In this document: positions 1 to 9,847 of the stretch, in pieces
Layout: the number at the start of each line of letters is the position of its first letter
How positions within the stretch are numbered: position 1 is the stretch's first letter
Assembly: GCF_021601625.1 (NCBI RefSeq)
Contig: NZ_BQHR01000021.1
Span: forward strand, 52,659-116,658
Length of the DNA stretch: 64,000 nucleotides
Direction of reading: 5' to 3'
Origin: Pseudomonas paraglycinae
Lineage (GTDB): Bacteria > Pseudomonadota > Gammaproteobacteria > Pseudomonadales > Pseudomonadaceae
The notes under the pieces: generated by a model
What the model was told of the DNA's origin: nothing
Seen by the model: the letters and a program-made list of their open reading frames with translations, nothing else
Database searches by the model: none
Made by a program: the position numbers and the translations under genes

Positions 1-444
1 GAGATCCGCGCCAACGACCTCGTGCCGTTCGCCAGACTCAGCAAGCAACTGGCCGCCGTCATGCCGGCTCACGTGATTTATCCGCAAGTTGATGCGCAGC
101 CCGCCGGATTCTCCCGGCGCTGGTTGCAGGACATCCTGCGCGGCGAGCTGCAGTTCGACGGCGTTATCTTCAGCGATGACCTGTCGATGGCCGGCGCGCA
201 CGTAGTTGGCGACGCCGCCAGCCGTATCGAAGCGGCACTCAGTGCCGGTTGTGACATGGGCCTGGTGTGCAACGATCGCGCGGCCGCCGAACTGGCCCTG
301 AGCGCCGCGCAGCGCATTAAGGTCAAGCCGTCGCCGCGTATCGCACGTATGCGCGGTCAGGCGTTCGCCAACACCGAATACCGTCAGGATCCGCGCTGGC
401 TGACCGCTGTCGGCGCGCTCAAAGACGCTCAACTGATCGATTAA
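1..444 (+). CDS. nagZ: Beta-N-acetylhexosaminidase NagZ, C-terminal part
   Basis: The reading frame is open from the first base, so the gene starts before the window; the last 147 residues are present of a family usually near 335. NagZ is a cytoplasmic GH3 enzyme that removes GlcNAc from anhydromuropeptides during peptidoglycan recycling and so shapes the AmpR signal for beta-lactamase. The motif FSDDLSM carries the Asp nucleophile typical of NagZ. The upstream loop with the His-Asp acid/base pair is outside the window. It ends in TAA at 442-444, 12 bases before the next gene, whose ribosome site AAGGA overlaps this stop, so the two genes are probably co-transcribed. The family call is firm; completeness of the 5' part cannot be judged. 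Confidence 0.93.
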   Translation, partial: EIRANDLVPFARLSKQLAAVMPAHVIYPQVDAQPAGFSRRWLQDILRGELQFDGVIFSDDLSMAGAHVVGDAASRIEAALSAGCDMGLVCNDRAAAELALSAAQRIKVKPSPRIARMRGQAFANTEYRQDPRWLTAVGALKDAQLID

Positions 445-1194
<750 letters not shown>

Positions 1195-1219
1195 TTCTGG
1201 CTCCGCAATGACTTGAATG

Positions 1220-1246
1220 AAAAGCGCTGAGGATCTCAGCGCTTTT
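1220..1246. terminator. Bidirectional intrinsic terminator
   Basis: A perfect 12-bp inverted repeat (AAAAGCGCTGAG / CTCAGCGCTTTT) with a 3-base loop. It lies between the convergent phosphorylase and SNF2 genes and overlaps the SNF2 stop codon. The A and T runs at the two ends give a U-tract in either direction. Confidence 0.85.
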
Positions 1247-3926
1247 CAAACTTGTCCGGCAACGGCGCAAACAGTGCCTCGATATCATCACTCTGCAGCT
1301 TCCAGTCCCCGGCCTTGCGCCCATCCAGCACGCCGGCCGCCAGGTCGGACTTTTCCTTCTGCAGAAGCTGAATTTTCTCCTCGACCGTGCCCCGGGCAAT
1401 CATCTTGTAGACAAACACCGGCTTCTCCTGACCAATACGATACGCGCGGTCGGTTGCCTGATTCTCGGTCGCCGGGTTCCACCACGGGTCGTAGTGAATC
1501 ACCGTATCCGCTTCCGTCAGGTTTAGACCCACACCACCAGCCTTCAGGCTGATGAGAAAGATCTGACGCTTGCCGCTCTGGAATTCCTTCACAGGCGTTC
1601 GCCGATCCCGAGTCTGTCCCGTCAGCAGCGCATAGGCGACATTGCGTTTTTTCAGCTCGTCCTCGATCAGTGACAACATCGACGTGAACTGCGAGAACAG
1701 CAGAATCCGCCGGCCTTCCTCAAACAACTCCTCGAGCATTTCCATCAGGCTGTCGAGCTTGCCCGATGTGCTGCCGCGAGCGGGCAGGGTGGCGTCGTTG
1801 ACCAGGCGCAAGTCGCAGCAGACCTGCCGCAGCTTGAGCAATGCCTCGAGAATGATGATCTGGCTGCGCGCCACACCTTTGCGAGTGATCTCGTCGCGAA
1901 CCTTCTTATCCATCGCCAGACGCATGGTTTCGTATACGTCGCGCTGGGCCTCGTTGAGCTCGACCCAATGGATGATCTCGGTTTTCGGCGGCAGTTCGGT
2001 CGCAACCTGTTCCTTGGTGCGGCGTAGCAGGAATGGTTTGATCCGGCCGTTGAGGTGCTGAAGTCTGACTTCGCTCGCGCGCTTTTCGATCGGCACGCGG
2101 TAATCGGCGTTGAAGCTTTTGACGTCGCCGAGCCAGCCGGGCAGCAGGAAGTGAAACAGCGACCACAGTTCGCCCAGGTGATTTTCCAGTGGCGTCCCGC
2201 TCAGGCACAGGCGCTGGCGTGCATTGAGTTCACGGGCAGCCTGGGCGGCTTTGCTGTTCGGGTTCTTGATGTACTGCGCTTCGTCGAGCACCAGTACGTG
2301 CAGCGGCTGCTGGGCCAGACGCTCGACATCCTTGGGCAGCAGCGCATAGGTCGTGAGGATCAGGTCGTAGTCGGCCAGATGCTCGAAATGCTTTTTACGG
2401 CTGGCACCGTACAGCGCGACAACCTTGAGCTGTGGCGTGAAGTGCGCCGCTTCGTCGAGCCAGTTGGGAATCAGGCTGGTGGGCATTACCACCATGCACG
2501 GCCGATCCAGACGCCCGGCGTTCTTTTCGCTGAGAATATGCGCCAGTGTCTGTAGGGTTTTGCCCAGGCCCATGTCGTCCGCGAGAATCCCGCCGACTTC
2601 AAGTTGTCGCAGCGACTGCATCCAGCTCAAGCCTTCGAGCTGATAAGGACGCAGCGTCGCATTCAACCCCTTCGGTGCTTTGGCACTGTAATCGCGGATA
2701 TCACGCAAGCGCTGGGCGAAGCTGCGAATCTGCTCGCCACCCTCCCACAGCAGCGGAATACCTTCCAGCGAATTCAGGCGCGTGGCGTCGGCCTTGCTCA
2801 GGCGCAGGGTGGTTTCGCCCGGCTCCTGCAGATAGAACTCGCCAAGGGTCGCCAGTACCGGTTTCAGCCGGCCGAGGGGCAGGGCGACTTGCAACGGTCC
2901 GTGCTCGCTGTTGCGTTGCGGGATGTTCACCAGAATCAGCTCATCGTCGCGACGGCGGGCGAGACGTTCCGGATTAAGTATTTCCGTGTGCGAGCGCATC
3001 AGGTTGAGCAGGATCGGCAGCAGGCTCAGGCGCTCACCGTTGACGATGATCCCCAGCTCCAGATCGAACCAGTCGCGTTCCGGCGTCTGCTCGACAGTGG
3101 CGTACCAGTCGTCGACGGCGGTCAGGTCGAAACCGAATTCATCGTCGACCAACAGCTCCCAGCCTTGGGTGCGCAGTTTCGGCAGATCGTTGAGGGTGAA
3201 CGTCAGCCACGCGCTGTCGTTGACCATCTCGTAGAGTTCGCCGGCGCTTTCCGGCAGGGCCTTGCTCTGCCGGGTGGCGATGCGGAAGCCGAGAATTCGC
3301 AGCTGCTCGCGGTAGCTTTGTTCGACGTCCGGGTGGCGTTTGACCCGCAAGGTCTGGGCTTCCTGGCGAATCAGAATGTCGCTGTTCTTCTGGCCGCTGA
3401 CGTATTCGTCGAGATAGCTGAAGGACAGCGCCGCACGGTGCTGGATGTAGCGCTGCATCTTGCCGTTGCGCGGTTCGAACGCGCTGAATTCGACGCTGGC
3501 CAGCCACAGGCGTGGCACCGGTTGCACGTTGTCCACCAGCACTTGCGGTGGCGCCTTCGGGCTGCGGTTTTCGAGGACGGCCTGGAGTTTTTCCAGCAGT
3601 TCGGCGTCTTTGGCGGCGGCGGGGTATTCGAGGGTTTCCTGCACTTGCAGCAATACCGCCGCACAGTGTTTGCAGTTGCTGTGGACTGGGCAGGTGCAGG
3701 TGGCGTCGACCATCAGCAGCGTGCCTTTGGCTGACTCGCGCAGATGAATCGTCTGACGGTAGACGTTACCGCCAGAGCCTTCGCAGCTGGCGGTAATGGT
3801 CGCGTCGCCGACCTGTACGAATCGCACCCGGTTTTCCAGCGCGTAGCGGCGGCCACGCTCCAGGCTTTGTTCCTTGAATCGGCTGACCCAGGAGGAGGCC
3901 AGCGGTTTACTCAGTGGCGGGGGCAT
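1236..3926 (-). CDS. SNF2/RapA-like helicase with N-terminal SWIM zinc finger
   Basis: An 896-residue superfamily 2 ATPase. A SWIM-type zinc finger lies near residue 80 (CTCP...CKHC). The SNF2 core starts around residue 430 with motif I DDMGLGKT and has motif II DEAQ near 545, motif III LSGTPLENH and a helicase C-terminal domain with LLFSQFTSM and the last motif DRAYRIGQ. Such proteins use ATP to move on DNA or remodel protein-DNA and RNA polymerase complexes; the exact target is unknown. The start is an ATG 11 bases after the CsiV-like stop, so it probably forms one transcript with mfd and the CsiV-like gene upstream. This helicase does not sit at this place in P. aeruginosa as I remember that genome, which suggests local rearrangement. 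Confidence 0.9.
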   Translation of the reverse strand: MPPPLSKPLASSWVSRFKEQSLERGRRYALENRVRFVQVGDATITASCEGSGGNVYRQTIHLRESAKGTLLMVDATCTCPVHSNCKHCAAVLLQVQETLEYPAAAKDAELLEKLQAVLENRSPKAPPQVLVDNVQPVPRLWLASVEFSAFEPRNGKMQRYIQHRAALSFSYLDEYVSGQKNSDILIRQEAQTLRVKRHPDVEQSYREQLRILGFRIATRQSKALPESAGELYEMVNDSAWLTFTLNDLPKLRTQGWELLVDDEFGFDLTAVDDWYATVEQTPERDWFDLELGIIVNGERLSLLPILLNLMRSHTEILNPERLARRRDDELILVNIPQRNSEHGPLQVALPLGRLKPVLATLGEFYLQEPGETTLRLSKADATRLNSLEGIPLLWEGGEQIRSFAQRLRDIRDYSAKAPKGLNATLRPYQLEGLSWMQSLRQLEVGGILADDMGLGKTLQTLAHILSEKNAGRLDRPCMVVMPTSLIPNWLDEAAHFTPQLKVVALYGASRKKHFEHLADYDLILTTYALLPKDVERLAQQPLHVLVLDEAQYIKNPNSKAAQAARELNARQRLCLSGTPLENHLGELWSLFHFLLPGWLGDVKSFNADYRVPIEKRASEVRLQHLNGRIKPFLLRRTKEQVATELPPKTEIIHWVELNEAQRDVYETMRLAMDKKVRDEITRKGVARSQIIILEALLKLRQVCCDLRLVNDATLPARGSTSGKLDSLMEMLEELFEEGRRILLFSQFTSMLSLIEDELKKRNVAYALLTGQTRDRRTPVKEFQSGKRQIFLISLKAGGVGLNLTEADTVIHYDPWWNPATENQATDRAYRIGQEKPVFVYKMIARGTVEEKIQLLQKEKSDLAAGVLDGRKAGDWKLQSDDIEALFAPLPDKFEKR

Positions 3927-3937
3927 AAGGACTTCGA

Positions 3938-4504
3938 TCAGTCCGGAACGACTTCAGGCGCTTCCCGAGGCGCGGGCGCCGTCAGTGAAGTGATCTTGAT
4001 CAGCAGGGCCAGATGACCGTTGTCGAGGTAGTTGAGTTGGCCGTTCTTGGTGTGGCTGTCCTGTTTCAGGCGCTCGCTGGCGGTGACCATGCCGTTGGCG
4101 TCGATCTGATTGACCCAGAAGTCGGCGTTCACGTCGGTGAAGCGCCCGAGCTTCATTTCAATCGTGCCTTCGATGGGGAACTGGCCGAACTGCTCCTGAC
4201 CTTCGCTGACCGCAACTTTGGCCGGTGTCTCGCCCAGCGTCTGTTGCCAGGCTTTGTGCATCAGCACGCTGTACTCGCCGCTGGCGGTGAGTTTGGTCAC
4301 AACATCGTTCAGCGCCGGGGTGCGTTTGCTGTCATCGCCCAAACGCTGAGCGCCAGCCGCCCAGTCTTCCGGTGCAGCGCGGCTGACAATCGCCGGCACG
4401 GCGTTCTGGCGTACCAGAATCATTTCGACCTGATAGAGGTCATCGGCAAACGCCGTAGGTGCCACCAGAGTCAGTAGCAAAGTCAGAGAGCGAAACAGGC
4501 GCAT
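3938..4504 (-). CDS. CsiV-family periplasmic protein
   Basis: 188 residues with a clear Sec signal peptide (MRLFRSLTLLLTLVAPTAFA) and mature start DDLYQVEMILVRQ, the usual opening of the CsiV family (periplasmic proteins that help a class A penicillin-binding protein in Vibrio). A second conserved block is GTIEMKLGRFTDVNADFW followed by residues rich in D, N and K, reminiscent of the family's beta-rich repeat. The C-terminus is Pro/Ala-rich. It lies between mfd (10 bases upstream) and the helicase (11 bases downstream) on the same strand. The cell-wall role is inferred from the family and has not been shown for Pseudomonas as far as I know. Confidence 0.75.
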   Translation of the reverse strand: MRLFRSLTLLLTLVAPTAFADDLYQVEMILVRQNAVPAIVSRAAPEDWAAGAQRLGDDSKRTPALNDVVTKLTASGEYSVLMHKAWQQTLGETPAKVAVSEGQEQFGQFPIEGTIEMKLGRFTDVNADFWVNQIDANGMVTASERLKQDSHTKNGQLNYLDNGHLALLIKITSLTAPAPREAPEVVPD

Positions 4505-4514
4505 GCGGCGTCCT

Positions 4515-7500
4515 TCAAGCAGTTTTCGGGATGAGGCGCTCGAACAGCGCCTCCACAGTATTAAAGCGCTCTTCCGGGCGCTCCATCGGCACCTGGAACT
4601 TGAACATCGTGGCGCCTTCGAATTTGTAGCGTTTTGGCTGGCTCTGGATCAGTTTGATCAGGGTCATCGGATCGACCGGCGTCTGCGCCGCGAACTCGAT
4701 GCGCCCGCCTTGCGGGCCGCCATCGACTTTCTTGATGCCCAGCTGTTCGGCCTGCAATTTCAGCGCCGTGATGCGCACCAGATTCTTGGTCGGCTCCGGC
4801 AGCAGGCCAAAGCGGTCGATCATCTCGACTTGCAGATCCTTCAGGCCTTCCTCGTCGGTGGCCGAAGCGATGCGCTTGTACAGGATCAGGCGTGCATGCA
4901 CGTCCGGCAGATAATCTTCCGGAATCAGCGCCGGCACCCGCAGGTTGACCTCCGGGCCACCGCCGAGCGGTTGATCGAGGTTCGGCTGTTCGCCCTTGCG
5001 GATCGATTTCACCGCGCGCTCGAGCATTTCCATGTACAGCGTGAAACCCACGGCCTGAATCTGACCGCTCTGGCCGTCGCCCAGCAGTTCGCCGGCGCCA
5101 CGGATTTCCAGGTCGTTGGTGGCCAGCACGAAGCCAGCGCCCAGATCCTGAGTATTGGCAATCGCCTCCAGGCGTTTTTCCGCATCGCCAGTGATTTGCT
5201 GGCGCGGCGGGGTCAGCAGGTAGGCGTAAGCCTGGTGGTGGCTACGACCAACGCGACCGCGCAGCTGGTGCAGCTGCGCCAGACCGAACTTGTCGGCACG
5301 CTCGATGATGATGGTGTTGGCGCTCGGCACGTCGATGCCGGTCTCGATGATGGTCGAGGCGATCAGCACGTTGAAGCGCTTGTGGTAGAAGTCGCTCATC
5401 ACCTGTTCGAGTTCGCGTTCACGCATCTGCCCGTGGCCGATGCCGATCCGCGCTTCCGGCACCAGTTCGGCCAGCTCGGCGGCGCATTTCTCGATGGTTT
5501 TCACGTCGTTGTGCAGGTAGTAAACCTGACCACCGCGCAGCAGCTCACGCAGCAAGGCCTCTTTGACCGTGCTCTTGTTCTGCTCCATGACGAAGGTGCG
5601 CACCGACAGGCGTCGCGCCGGCGGCGTGGCGATGATCGACAGGTCGCGCATGCCCGACACTGCCATGTTCAGCGTGCGCGGAATCGGCGTGGCGGTCAGT
5701 GTAAGAATGTCGACTTCGCTGCGCAGGGCCTTGAGCTGTTCCTTCTGACGGACGCCGAAACGGTGCTCTTCGTCGATGATTACCAGCCCGAGGTTTTTGA
5801 TTTTGACGTCGTCCTGCAGCAGCTTGTGCGTGCCGATGACGATGTCGATATTGCCTTCGGCCAGTTGGGCCACCGCAGCGTTCACTTCCTTGGCCGACTT
5901 GAAGCGGCTCATCACTTCCACGGTCACCGGCCAGTCGGCGAAGCGGTCGCGGAAGCTGTTGTAATGCTGCTGGGCGAGCAGGGTGGTCGGCACCAGGATC
6001 GCCACTTGCTTGCCGCCGTGTACCGCTATGAACGCAGCGCGCATGGCCACTTCGGTCTTGCCGAAACCGACGTCGCCGCAGACCAGGCGATCCATCGGTT
6101 TCGGCGAAAGCATGTCCTCGCGCACGGCTTCGATAGTGGATTGCTGGTCCGGGGTTTCTTCGAACGGGAAACCGGCGCTGAAGGTTGCGTAATCGGCCTT
6201 CGGATCGGCAAACGCATAACCTTCGCGGGCGGCGCGACGGGCGTAGATGTCGAGCAATTCGGCAGCCACGTCGCGGACCTGTTCGGCGGCCTTGCGCTTG
6301 GCTTTCTGCCAGGTCTCGGAGCCGAGGCGGTGCAACGGAGCCAGCGCATCGTCGCTGCCGGTGTAACGGGCGATCAAATGCAGGTTGGCCACCGGCACGT
6401 AAAGCTTGGCGTTCTCGGCGTATTCGAGGGTCAGGAATTCGGCGGCCTGATTGTCGATTTCCAGAATCGTCAGGCCGAGATAGCGACCGACGCCGTGGTC
6501 GATGTGCACCACCGGCGCGCCTTCGCGCAGCTCGGTGAGGTTCTTGATCACCGCATCGTTGTTGGCGTCGGCGCGTTTTTCGCGGCGGCGACGCTGCATC
6601 ACGCGCTGGCCGAACAGCGGACTTTCCGCGACCAGTGCCAGCGCCGGGTCGTCGAGCATCAGGCCTTCGTCGAGCGGGGCGATGGTGATCGCCAGGCGAT
6701 CCTTGCTCGCGACAAAGTCCGGCCAGCTGTCGACGGTTTTCGGTCGCAGCTTCAGGCGATCCAGCAGCTCCAGCAGCACCTCGCGACGACCGGCGGATTC
6801 GGCGGTAAACAGCACGCGTCCGGGAAATTCGTCGAGGAATGCCGAGAGCGCGGCCAGCGGCTGGGTAGCCTTGGCTTCGATCGCCAGATTCGGCAGCGCC
6901 TGCGCCGGGAAGCGTTCGCGGCCGGCACCGGTTTCAACGTCCTGCTGGCTGGCGACCACACGCGGCCAGTTCTTCAGGCGGGCAAAGCAGTCTTCCACCG
7001 GCAGGAACAGTTCGGCCGGCGGCAATAAAGGACGCGAAGGATCGACGCGGCGCTCTTCATAACGATTGCGTACGTCGTTCCAGAAGTTTTCCGCCGCCTG
7101 CTCGATGCCCGGCAGCGAAAACACTTGGGTGTCCTGTGGCAGGTAATCAAACAGGGTCGAGGTTTCTTCGAAGAACAGCGGCAGGTAGTACTCGATACCC
7201 GCCGGCGTGATGCCGCTGCTCAGGTCCTGAAAGATCGGGCAGCGACGGAAGTCGACGTCGAAACGCTCGCGAAAGCGCGCCTTGAAGCGGGTGACCGCGT
7301 CTTTCTGCAGCGGGAATTCCTTGGCCGGCAGCAGCTTGACCGAATCGACCTTGTCGATGGAACGCTGGTTTTCCGGATCAAAGGTGCGCAGAGTTTCGAT
7401 TTCGTCGTCGAACAGATCGATGCGATAGGGCAGTTTGCTGCCCATCGGGAACAGGTCGATCAGTGCGCCACGCACCGTGAACTCGCCGTGCTCGTAGACC

Positions 7501-7964
7501 GTGTCGACGTAGCGATAGCCACTGGCTTCGAGCCGCGAGCGCATTTGCTCGACATCGAGTTTCTGCCCGACATCCAGTACCAGGCTGCTGCCGAGCAGGA
7601 ATTTGGTCGGCGCCAGACGATGCAGGGCGGTGGTGATTGGCACCACCAGCACGCCATGTTCCAGCTCCGGCAGTCTATAAAGGCTGGCGATGCGCTGGGA
7701 GATGATGTCCTGGTGCGGCGAAAACAGGTCGTAGGGCAGGGTTTCCCAGTCGGGGAAATGCAGCACCGGCAAATCCGGGGCGAAGAAGCTCAGCTCCTGC
7801 TCCAGCCGTTCGGCACTTTGGCTGTCGGCGGTCAAAAGCAGCGTGAAGCGCTTGGCAGCGCTGGCAGCCTCGGCAATCGCCAGGCTCAGGGCGGCACCGG
7901 GGAGGTTGCCCCAGTGCTGTTTACCTGCCGCGGCAGGGAGAAGCGGTAGACGCAGAACAGGCAC
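4515..7964 (-). CDS. mfd: Transcription-repair coupling factor Mfd
   Basis: A full-length 1149-residue Mfd. It binds RNA polymerase stalled at lesions, pushes it off DNA by ATP-driven translocation and recruits UvrA. An N-terminal UvrB-homology region covers roughly residues 1-350. The RNA-polymerase-interacting part contains VHIDHGVGRYLGL (around residue 490). The RecG-like translocase has Walker A GDVGFGKTE near residue 628 and DEEH near 733, then the GRVGRSHHQAYAYLL motif and the C-terminal TRCF domain. It diverges from gapB across a 369-base spacer and heads the leftward group with the CsiV-like and SNF2 genes. Long open frames on the opposite strand here are GC-rich shadows. Confidence 0.97.
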   Translation of the reverse strand: MPVLRLPLLPAAAGKQHWGNLPGAALSLAIAEAASAAKRFTLLLTADSQSAERLEQELSFFAPDLPVLHFPDWETLPYDLFSPHQDIISQRIASLYRLPELEHGVLVVPITTALHRLAPTKFLLGSSLVLDVGQKLDVEQMRSRLEASGYRYVDTVYEHGEFTVRGALIDLFPMGSKLPYRIDLFDDEIETLRTFDPENQRSIDKVDSVKLLPAKEFPLQKDAVTRFKARFRERFDVDFRRCPIFQDLSSGITPAGIEYYLPLFFEETSTLFDYLPQDTQVFSLPGIEQAAENFWNDVRNRYEERRVDPSRPLLPPAELFLPVEDCFARLKNWPRVVASQQDVETGAGRERFPAQALPNLAIEAKATQPLAALSAFLDEFPGRVLFTAESAGRREVLLELLDRLKLRPKTVDSWPDFVASKDRLAITIAPLDEGLMLDDPALALVAESPLFGQRVMQRRRREKRADANNDAVIKNLTELREGAPVVHIDHGVGRYLGLTILEIDNQAAEFLTLEYAENAKLYVPVANLHLIARYTGSDDALAPLHRLGSETWQKAKRKAAEQVRDVAAELLDIYARRAAREGYAFADPKADYATFSAGFPFEETPDQQSTIEAVREDMLSPKPMDRLVCGDVGFGKTEVAMRAAFIAVHGGKQVAILVPTTLLAQQHYNSFRDRFADWPVTVEVMSRFKSAKEVNAAVAQLAEGNIDIVIGTHKLLQDDVKIKNLGLVIIDEEHRFGVRQKEQLKALRSEVDILTLTATPIPRTLNMAVSGMRDLSIIATPPARRLSVRTFVMEQNKSTVKEALLRELLRGGQVYYLHNDVKTIEKCAAELAELVPEARIGIGHGQMRERELEQVMSDFYHKRFNVLIASTIIETGIDVPSANTIIIERADKFGLAQLHQLRGRVGRSHHQAYAYLLTPPRQQITGDAEKRLEAIANTQDLGAGFVLATNDLEIRGAGELLGDGQSGQIQAVGFTLYMEMLERAVKSIRKGEQPNLDQPLGGGPEVNLRVPALIPEDYLPDVHARLILYKRIASATDEEGLKDLQVEMIDRFGLLPEPTKNLVRITALKLQAEQLGIKKVDGGPQGGRIEFAAQTPVDPMTLIKLIQSQPKRYKFEGATMFKFQVPMERPEERFNTVEALFERLIPKTA

Positions 7965-8265
7965 GGAAGGTTGAGCTCCAGGCGTTGCGACAAAGTCGGT
8001 AATTGTAGCGGCGTCCGGTGCCGCCTGTCAGTTGCAGGATGCGTCTATCTGCGCTGTTTCGAAAAAATGTAGTGGTAACCATAAAAACCAGCGCTTTTTT
8101 TACGGTTATGTAGTGCCAAATGTTGGTGGTGTTACGGAGGGTTACAGACATCGTCTAACAGTCGTCGAAAAAATGGCTGCGCTGGAAGCCCCGGTTTTAC
8201 TGGGCTGGCGGGGAGCGTTATTTTTTTGGACGGATTTTTGTTACCGATTGCGCGACAAGCGCGCA

Positions 8266-8294
8266 TTGCTACAAGAGGTTCTCGGCGGCATAAT
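8266..8294 (+). promoter_or_regulatory. Probable sigma-70 promoter of gapB
   Basis: TTGCTA (8266-8271) and CATAAT (8289-8294) are separated by 17 bases and lie 39 bases before the gapB start. It is in the 369-base divergent spacer (7965-8333) between mfd and gapB; I see no further gene in that spacer. The Cra/HexR-type control usual for gap genes could not be located with confidence. Confidence 0.6.
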
Positions 8295-8333
8295 GTAGCC
8301 CCTTTTTTCTGCCCCTACATGTGGAAGGTTACC

Positions 8334-9782
8334 GTGACTCAGAAGCCCGACCAGTGTCTTGGTGAATGGATCGACCGTGAAGCACTCGCAGAAGCGATGA
8401 TTCCGCTTATCGGTCAGCTCTACCGCAACAACAACGTGGTGAGCTCGATCTATGGCCGCAGCCTGATCAACCAGTCTGTCATCGCGATTCTCAAAGCTCA
8501 CCGCTTTGCTCGCCACCGTTCTGCCGACGACAGCGAACTCTCCGTCCACGAAACATTCCCACTGCTCAAGGCCATGAGCGAGCTCAAGCTCGGCGCGGCC
8601 TCGGTAGATCTGGGCAAGCTGGCGTACAAATTCCGCAACGAAGGCAACGGTCGTACCGCCGAGCAGTTCGTTCGCGAAGAAATGGCTGACGTGGTTGGCC
8701 AGCAAAACGCTTCGGCACGCAAGGGCACCGACGTTGTTCTGTACGGCTTCGGTCGTATTGGCCGTCTGCTGGCGCGTATCCTGATCGAGAAAACCGGTGG
8801 CGGCGACGGCCTGCGTCTGCGTGCCATCGTGGTGCGCAAGGGCGCCGAAAACGACCTGACCAAACGCGCCAGCCTGCTGCGTCGCGATTCGGTACATGGT
8901 TCGTTCAACGGCACCATCACCATCGATGAAGAAAACAACACCATCACCGCCAACGGCAACCTGATCCAGGTTATCTACGCGAAGAACCCTACCGAAGTGG
9001 ATTACACCCAGTACGGCATCAAAGATGCGCTGCTGGTGGACAACACCGGTGTATGGCGTGATGCCGATGGCCTGGGCCAGCACTTGCAGTGCCCGGGTAT
9101 CGACCGCGTTGTTCTGACCGCGCCTGGCAAAGGCAAGCTGAAGAACATCGTTCACGGTATCAACCACAACGAAATCACTGCTGACGACAAGATCGTGTCC
9201 GCCGCTTCCTGCACCACCAACGCCATCGTGCCGGTGCTGAAAGCCGTGAATGACAAGTTCGGCATCATCAACGGTCACGTCGAAACCGTTCACTCGTACA
9301 CCAACGACCAGAACCTGATCGACAACTTCCACAAGGGCGATCGCCGTGGCCGTAGCGCCGCGCTGAACATGGTGATCACCGAGACCGGTGCTGCCACCGC
9401 TGCTGCCAAGGCCCTGCCTGAGCTGGCCGGCAAGCTGACCGGTAACGCGATCCGTGTTCCGACGCCGAACGTGTCGATGGCCATTCTCAACCTGAACCTT
9501 GAGAAAGCCGCCTCTCGTGAAGAGATGAACGAGTACCTGCGCTACATGGCGCTGCACTCCGATCTGCACAAGCAAATCGACTTCGTCAACTCGCAGGAAG
9601 TGGTTTCGACCGACTTCGTGGGCTCGCGCCACGCCGGTGTGGTCGATGCTGAAGCGACCATCGTTCAAGACAACCGCGTTGTTCTGTACGTCTGGTACGA
9701 CAACGAGTTCGGCTACAGCTGCCAGGTGATCCGCGTGATGGAAGACATGGCCGGTGTAAACCCGCCAGCGTTCCCGCGCTAA
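8334..9782 (+). CDS. gapB: Glyceraldehyde-3-phosphate dehydrogenase, long gluconeogenic type
   Basis: Start chosen at GTG 8334, preceded by GGAAGG five bases upstream; an in-frame ATG at 8319 lacks such a site. The product is 482 residues, longer than glycolytic GAPDH (about 335), because of an N-terminal extension of about 125 residues (begins VTQKPDQCLGEW). The dinucleotide fold begins at YGFGRIGRLLARIL, the catalytic cysteine is in SAASCTTNAIVP, and the C-terminal signature is WYDNEFGYSCQV. Pseudomonads lack a complete Embden-Meyerhof pathway; the copy beside mfd and sthA is the gluconeogenic, probably NADP(H)-linked one. It is followed at once by a strong terminator. Confidence 0.93.
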   Translation: MTQKPDQCLGEWIDREALAEAMIPLIGQLYRNNNVVSSIYGRSLINQSVIAILKAHRFARHRSADDSELSVHETFPLLKAMSELKLGAASVDLGKLAYKFRNEGNGRTAEQFVREEMADVVGQQNASARKGTDVVLYGFGRIGRLLARILIEKTGGGDGLRLRAIVVRKGAENDLTKRASLLRRDSVHGSFNGTITIDEENNTITANGNLIQVIYAKNPTEVDYTQYGIKDALLVDNTGVWRDADGLGQHLQCPGIDRVVLTAPGKGKLKNIVHGINHNEITADDKIVSAASCTTNAIVPVLKAVNDKFGIINGHVETVHSYTNDQNLIDNFHKGDRRGRSAALNMVITETGAATAAAKALPELAGKLTGNAIRVPTPNVSMAILNLNLEKAASREEMNEYLRYMALHSDLHKQIDFVNSQEVVSTDFVGSRHAGVVDAEATIVQDNRVVLYVWYDNEFGYSCQVIRVMEDMAGVNPPAFPR

Positions 9783-9798
9783 GCTTTAGCTGCAAATG

Positions 9799-9830
9799 AA
9801 AACGCCCCGACTTAGGTCGGGGCGTTTTTG
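9799..9830. terminator. Intrinsic terminator after gapB (and MFS gene)
   Basis: GC-rich stem AACGCCCCGAC / GTCGGGGCGTT with a 4-base loop, A run before and T run after. It serves the convergent gapB and transporter genes. Confidence 0.9.
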
Positions 9831-9847
9831 TTTGTGCGCGATTTGTC

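Noticed and set aside
4503-7028. An 841-codon open frame antisense to mfd
   Set aside because: It lies wholly opposite the well-conserved mfd gene, has a composition (His/Gln/Arg/Val-rich) typical of GC-rich antisense shadows, and no ribosome site or family.
8241-9668. A 475-codon open frame antisense to gapB
   Set aside because: Shadow of the gapB coding frame; no domain and no start signal.
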